Source of the DNA: Streptomyces sp. CB01635
GTDB lineage: Bacteria > Actinomycetota > Actinomycetes > Streptomycetales > Streptomycetaceae
Assembly (NCBI RefSeq): GCF_002803065.1
Contig: NZ_NNBL01000001.1
Location: 222,734 to 286,733, forward strand
Length of the DNA stretch: 64,000 nt
Direction: 5' to 3'
In this document: in pieces, positions 61,058 to 64,000 of the stretch
Position numbering within the stretch: the first letter of the stretch is position 1
Layout: each line of letters opens with the position of its first letter
Program-made: the position numbers and the translations under genes
Notes under the pieces: generated by a model
The model's database searches: none
What the model was told of the DNA's origin: nothing
Seen by the model: the letters and a program-made list of their open reading frames with translations, nothing else

Positions 61058-61107
61058 TACCTTCAGCGCCCGTCGACGGAACGTTCCGTCGACGGGCGCT
61101 GAAGGTA
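61058..61107 (-). terminator. 50-bp perfect palindrome terminator
   Basis: Positions 61058-61082 are the exact reverse complement of 61083-61107, with no spacer; the centre is GGAACGTTCC. It starts 15 bp past the stop of the response-regulator gene and would fold into an unusually long hairpin. Confidence 0.75.
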
Positions 61108-61122
61108 TGTAAAGCAGTCAGG

Positions 61123-61785
61123 TCAGTGGATGATGCCGGTGCGCAGGGCCACGGCGACCATTCCGGCGCGGTCGCCCGTGCCGAGCTTGCGCGCGATGCG
61201 GGCGAGGTGGCTCTTGACGGTCAGCGCGGACAGGCCCATCGAGACTCCGATGGCCTTGTTCGACTGGCCCTCTGCGACGAGCCGGAGCACCTCGACCTCA
61301 CGGCCTGACAGTTCGCGGTAGCCGCCCGGGTGGCTCGGAGCACCCGGGGGGCGGCGGTGCATACGGGCCGCGGCGGACCCGATGGGGGCGGCGCCGGGGC
61401 GGGAGGGCAGCCCGACGTTGGTACGGGTGCCGGTGACGACGTAGCCCTTGACGCCGCCCGCGAGGGCGTTGCGTACGGCACCGATGTCGTCGGCGGCGGA
61501 GAGGGCGAGCCCGTTGGGCCAGCCCGCGGCACGGGTTTCGGACAGAAGGGTCAGGCCGGAGCCGTCGGGAAGGTGGACGTCTGCGACGCAGATGTCGCGG
61601 GGGTTGCCGATGCGGGGACGAGCCTCCGCGACGGACGAGGCCTCGATGACGTCACGTACACCGAGCGCCCACAGGTGGCGGGTGACGGTGGAACGGACGC
61701 GCGGGTCGGCCACGACCACCATGGCGGTCGGCTTGTTCGGGCGGTAGGCGACCAGGCTTGCGGGCTGCTCGAGGAGAACGGACAC
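61123..61785 (-). CDS. Orphan LuxR-type response regulator
   Basis: A 220-residue regulator. The receiver domain has the phospho-acceptor Asp in CVADVHLPDGSG and the lysine in GGVKGYVV, but the N-terminal acidic pair is reduced to VVVADPRV, with one aspartate. A disordered basic linker follows. The C-terminal LuxR helix-turn-helix is LSGREVEVLRLVAEGQSNKA to LTVKSHLARIARKLG. No sensor kinase gene is adjacent. GTG start just after AGGAGG. The target genes are not apparent; it is isolated by terminators on its downstream side. Confidence 0.9.
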   Translation of the reverse strand: MSVLLEQPASLVAYRPNKPTAMVVVADPRVRSTVTRHLWALGVRDVIEASSVAEARPRIGNPRDICVADVHLPDGSGLTLLSETRAAGWPNGLALSAADDIGAVRNALAGGVKGYVVTGTRTNVGLPSRPGAAPIGSAAARMHRRPPGAPSHPGGYRELSGREVEVLRLVAEGQSNKAIGVSMGLSALTVKSHLARIARKLGTGDRAGMVAVALRTGIIH

Positions 61786-62092
61786 CAGGCCTCCTGGGGT
61801 GCGGGACGGGACCGGCTCGGGGATGAAGCCGGGGCGAACCGTGCTTTCAAGGTCACAGACCTCTTCGGCAGTAAACCCGCTCGCCTTTAGAGAAAGATCA
61901 CGATTTAGTGAGTAACAATTCGTGCAATTCGGACACGCGATCGATCATCCGAAGATCGAACCGAATCACAACGGGACCGGAACTCTTCGAGGTCCGGTCC
62001 TGATCCGTTCTGTCCCCGCCACTGTCCCTGCCCCTGGTCACCGGCGGCGGAAGGCCGAAAATCGCCTACCGATGGCTGTACCTCTTCGCCCG
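61786..62092. other. Intergenic region upstream of the response regulator
   Basis: No gene is supported. An AT-richer part (about 61880-61970) likely contains the regulator's promoter. It carries the direct repeat CAATTCG at 61916-61922 and 61925-61931 (period 9 bp). Confidence 0.5.
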
Positions 62093-62141
62093 TCAGGACT
62101 CCTGCACCGCCGTTCAGGACTCGTGCATCGCCGTTCAGGAC
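62093..62141. repeat. Tandem 21-bp repeat next to the DUF3000 gene end
   Basis: TCAGGACTCCTGCACCGCCGT at 62093-62113 is followed by a copy with two changes at 62114-62134 and a partial third copy (TCAGGAC, 62135-62141). The array abuts the DUF3000 stop. No gene or CRISPR-like spacer structure; probably a minisatellite. Confidence 0.7.
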
Positions 62142-62816
62142 CTACTTCTGCGGCCCCCGGCGCTGAGGCAGCGTCACCACGGACGCGTCCCCGGGACCGG
62201 CCGGCGGCAGGCCCGCGATCTGGCTGAGGAGATCGCACCAGGCCGCCAGGTGCGAGGCCGTGTCCGGCACCCCGGCGGGCCCTTCACGCGGTGTCCACGA
62301 GGCCCGGATCTCGATCTGCGACGCCGGCGCACGCTCACTGAGCCCGCCGAAGTAGTGCGAACTCGCCCGCGTCACCGTGCCGCTCGCCTCCCCGTACGAG
62401 AGTCCCCGCCCCTGGAGCGCGCCCGTCAGCCACGACCAGCAGACCTCGGGGAGCAGGGGGTCCGCCGCCATCTCCGGCTCCAGCTCCGCCCGCACCAGCG
62501 TCACCAGACGGAACGTCCCGTGCCACGCGTCGTGCCCCGCCGGGTCGTGCAGCAGGACGAGGCGGCCGTCCGCGAGGTCGTCGTCGCCGTCCACCACCGC
62601 GGCCTCCAGCGCGTATGCGTGCGGCGCGAGGCGCTGGGGCGGCTTGGTCGGGTCCACCTCGATCTCCGGGCGCAGCCGTGCTCCCTGCAAGGCCTCGACC
62701 GCCGCTCGGAACGGCGGTGGTGCCGAGTCCACCGGATCCATCGTCTTGCGCCCCTCCCGCTCCGATTCACTCATTCCCTCAGCGCCGTCCGACAGTCGTC
62801 CCTCAGCCGCAGCCAT
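62142..62816 (-). CDS. DUF3000 family protein
   Basis: A 224-residue protein of an actinobacterial domain family of unknown function. The N-terminal 25 residues are charged and variable; an ATG at about residue 26 (MDPVDSAPPPF) is an alternative start. The core spans FRAAVEALQGARLRPEIEVD, APHAYALEAAV, LADGRLVLLHDPAGHDAWHG and LLPEVCWSWLTGAL. No signal peptide or membrane helix is seen. It is divergent from hemE; the conserved pairing with hemE in Streptomyces is from memory. Confidence 0.82.
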   Translation of the reverse strand: MAAAEGRLSDGAEGMSESEREGRKTMDPVDSAPPPFRAAVEALQGARLRPEIEVDPTKPPQRLAPHAYALEAAVVDGDDDLADGRLVLLHDPAGHDAWHGTFRLVTLVRAELEPEMAADPLLPEVCWSWLTGALQGRGLSYGEASGTVTRASSHYFGGLSERAPASQIEIRASWTPREGPAGVPDTASHLAAWCDLLSQIAGLPPAGPGDASVVTLPQRRGPQK

Positions 62817-62926
62817 GCGGGGAAGATTAAGGGGAACGCGGCCTTCGCGCAGGGAGAGACACCCGGCACCTCCGCCCCGATGTCCCCGCGCCCGGCGGGG
62901 TTCGCACCCGTGCGAGACTTTCCGAC

Positions 62927-63994
62927 GTGAGTGCCAACCTCCGCCCCACGGGCCAGCAGCCGACAGCGACGTACGAATCCGCCTTCCTCAAGGCGTGCCG
63001 GCGTGAGCCGGTGCCGCACACCCCGGTGTGGTTCATGCGGCAGGCCGGTCGTTCGCTGCCCGAGTACCTCAAGGTGCGCGAGGGCATTCCGATGCTCGAG
63101 TCCTGCATGATGCCCGAGCTCGTCGCCGAGATCACGATGCAGCCCGTGCGCCGCCACCACGTCGACGCGGCCATCTACTTCAGCGACATCGTCGTGCCGC
63201 TCAAGGCCATCGGCATCGACCTCGACATCAAGCCGGGCGTCGGTCCCGTCGTCGAGCAGCCCATCCGCTCGCGAGCCGACCTCGCGCGGCTGCGCGACCT
63301 CACGCCCGAGGACGTCTGGTACGTCACCGAGGCGATCGGTCTGCTGACGGCCGAGCTCGGCTCCACCCCCCTCATCGGTTTCGCGGGCGCGCCCTTCACC
63401 CTTGCGAGCTACCTCGTGGAGGGCGGTCCGTCCAAGAACCACGAGCACACCAAGGCGCTCATGTACGGCGACCCGCAGCTGTGGGCCGACCTGCTCGACC
63501 GCCTCGCCGAGATCACCTCCGCGTTCCTCAAGGTGCAGATCGAGGCGGGCGCCTCCGCAGTCCAGCTCTTCGACTCGTGGGTCGGCGCGCTCGCCCCCGC
63601 CGACTACCGGCGCTCCGTGATGCCCGCGTCGTCCAAGGTGTTCAAGGCCGTCGAGGAGTACGGCGTGCCGCGCATCCACTTCGGTGTCGGCACCGGCGAG
63701 CTCCTCGGTCTCATGGGCGAGGCCGGCGCCGACGTGGTCGGCGTCGACTGGCGCGTGCCGCTCGACGAGGCCGCGCGCCGCGTCGGCCCCGGCAAGGCGC
63801 TCCAGGGCAACATCGACCCGGCGGTCCTCTTCTCCACGCGGGAAGCGGTGGAGGCCAAGGCCCGCGAGGTGCTCGACGCGGCGGCGGACCTGGAGGGCCA
63901 CGTCTTCAACCTCGGCCACGGCGTGCCGCCCACCACCGACCCGGACTCCCTGTCGCGTCTCGTGGAGTACGTCCACACGCAGACCGCCCGCTAG
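62927..63994 (+). CDS. hemE: Uroporphyrinogen decarboxylase
   Basis: A 355-residue enzyme converting uroporphyrinogen III to coproporphyrinogen III in heme synthesis. Hallmarks are TPVWFMRQAGRSLPEY near the N-terminus (substrate-binding Arg residues), FSDIVVPLKAIGIDLD with the catalytic Asp region, PLIGFAGAPFTLASYLVEGG and a C-terminal FNLGHGVPPTTD. GTG start with no visible Shine-Dalgarno, possibly leaderless. The gene is complete, ending six bases before the window end. Confidence 0.96.
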   Translation: MSANLRPTGQQPTATYESAFLKACRREPVPHTPVWFMRQAGRSLPEYLKVREGIPMLESCMMPELVAEITMQPVRRHHVDAAIYFSDIVVPLKAIGIDLDIKPGVGPVVEQPIRSRADLARLRDLTPEDVWYVTEAIGLLTAELGSTPLIGFAGAPFTLASYLVEGGPSKNHEHTKALMYGDPQLWADLLDRLAEITSAFLKVQIEAGASAVQLFDSWVGALAPADYRRSVMPASSKVFKAVEEYGVPRIHFGVGTGELLGLMGEAGADVVGVDWRVPLDEAARRVGPGKALQGNIDPAVLFSTREAVEAKAREVLDAAADLEGHVFNLGHGVPPTTDPDSLSRLVEYVHTQTAR

Positions 63995-64000
63995 GGGTAG

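Noticed and set aside
62093..62141. Possible CRISPR-like array
   Set aside because: Copies are contiguous with no spacers and there are only two and a third units.

Overview
The window is high-GC DNA from the chromosome of a Streptomyces or a close relative. The evidence is the strong G/C bias at third codon positions, frequent GTG and TTG starts, Shine-Dalgarno sites of the AAGGAG/GGAGG type, and the order aconitase, NgcEFG-type sugar transporter, ROK regulator, xylFGH, dxs, fadBA, RNase D, hemE. From memory this order matches the S. coelicolor SCO5998-SCO6031 neighbourhood; I could not check it here. I see no rRNA, tRNA, CRISPR array, insertion sequence or prophage.

Region 1 (0-11.6 kb) is an aerobic aryl-CoA catabolic island. 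It has a CoA ligase, a hybrid flavin monooxygenase/old-yellow-enzyme protein of the salicylyl-CoA/2-aminobenzoyl-CoA type, a crotonase, an acyl-CoA dehydrogenase, a Rid-family protein, a zinc alcohol dehydrogenase, an MFS uptake permease and a 2-hydroxyacid dehydrogenase. PaaX- and IclR-type regulators accompany it. Region 2 (11.6-16.3 kb) holds a MurA-like enolpyruvyl transferase fused to an XRE DNA-binding domain, divergent from aconitase. The shared control region carries two matching palindromes and two overlapping iron-box-like sites. Region 3 (16.3-18.7 kb) is the scar of a deleted ArsR/MFS pair, then an alpha/beta hydrolase divergent from a TetR regulator.

Region 4 (18.8-31.4 kb) is a sugar-foraging block: secreted GH92 alpha-mannosidase, NgcEFG (GlcNAc/diacetylchitobiose uptake), a ROK regulator like Rok7B7, and XylFGH. 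Region 5 (31.7-35.3 kb) has dxs and an amino-acid permease. Region 6 (35.3-47 kb) is a cell-surface glycopolymer block: an LCP ligase, a beta-propeller-like protein, a Stealth phosphotransferase, and three related GT2 proteins, two of them fused to a TagF-type domain.

Region 7 (47-55.1 kb) is a poly-gamma-glutamate-type system: CapA/PgsA lipoprotein, a double-HAMP membrane protein with no output domain, PgsB, PgsC and an NlpC/P60 peptidase. Next to it are a NYN-domain protein and an unrecognised membrane-anchored protein. This is the most intriguing part of the window, because it sits beside a phosphodiester-polymer locus and includes an output-less sensor-like protein. Region 8 (55.2-64 kb) returns to core genes: fadBA, a ferritin-like protein, RNase D, an orphan LuxR-type response regulator, DUF3000 and hemE.
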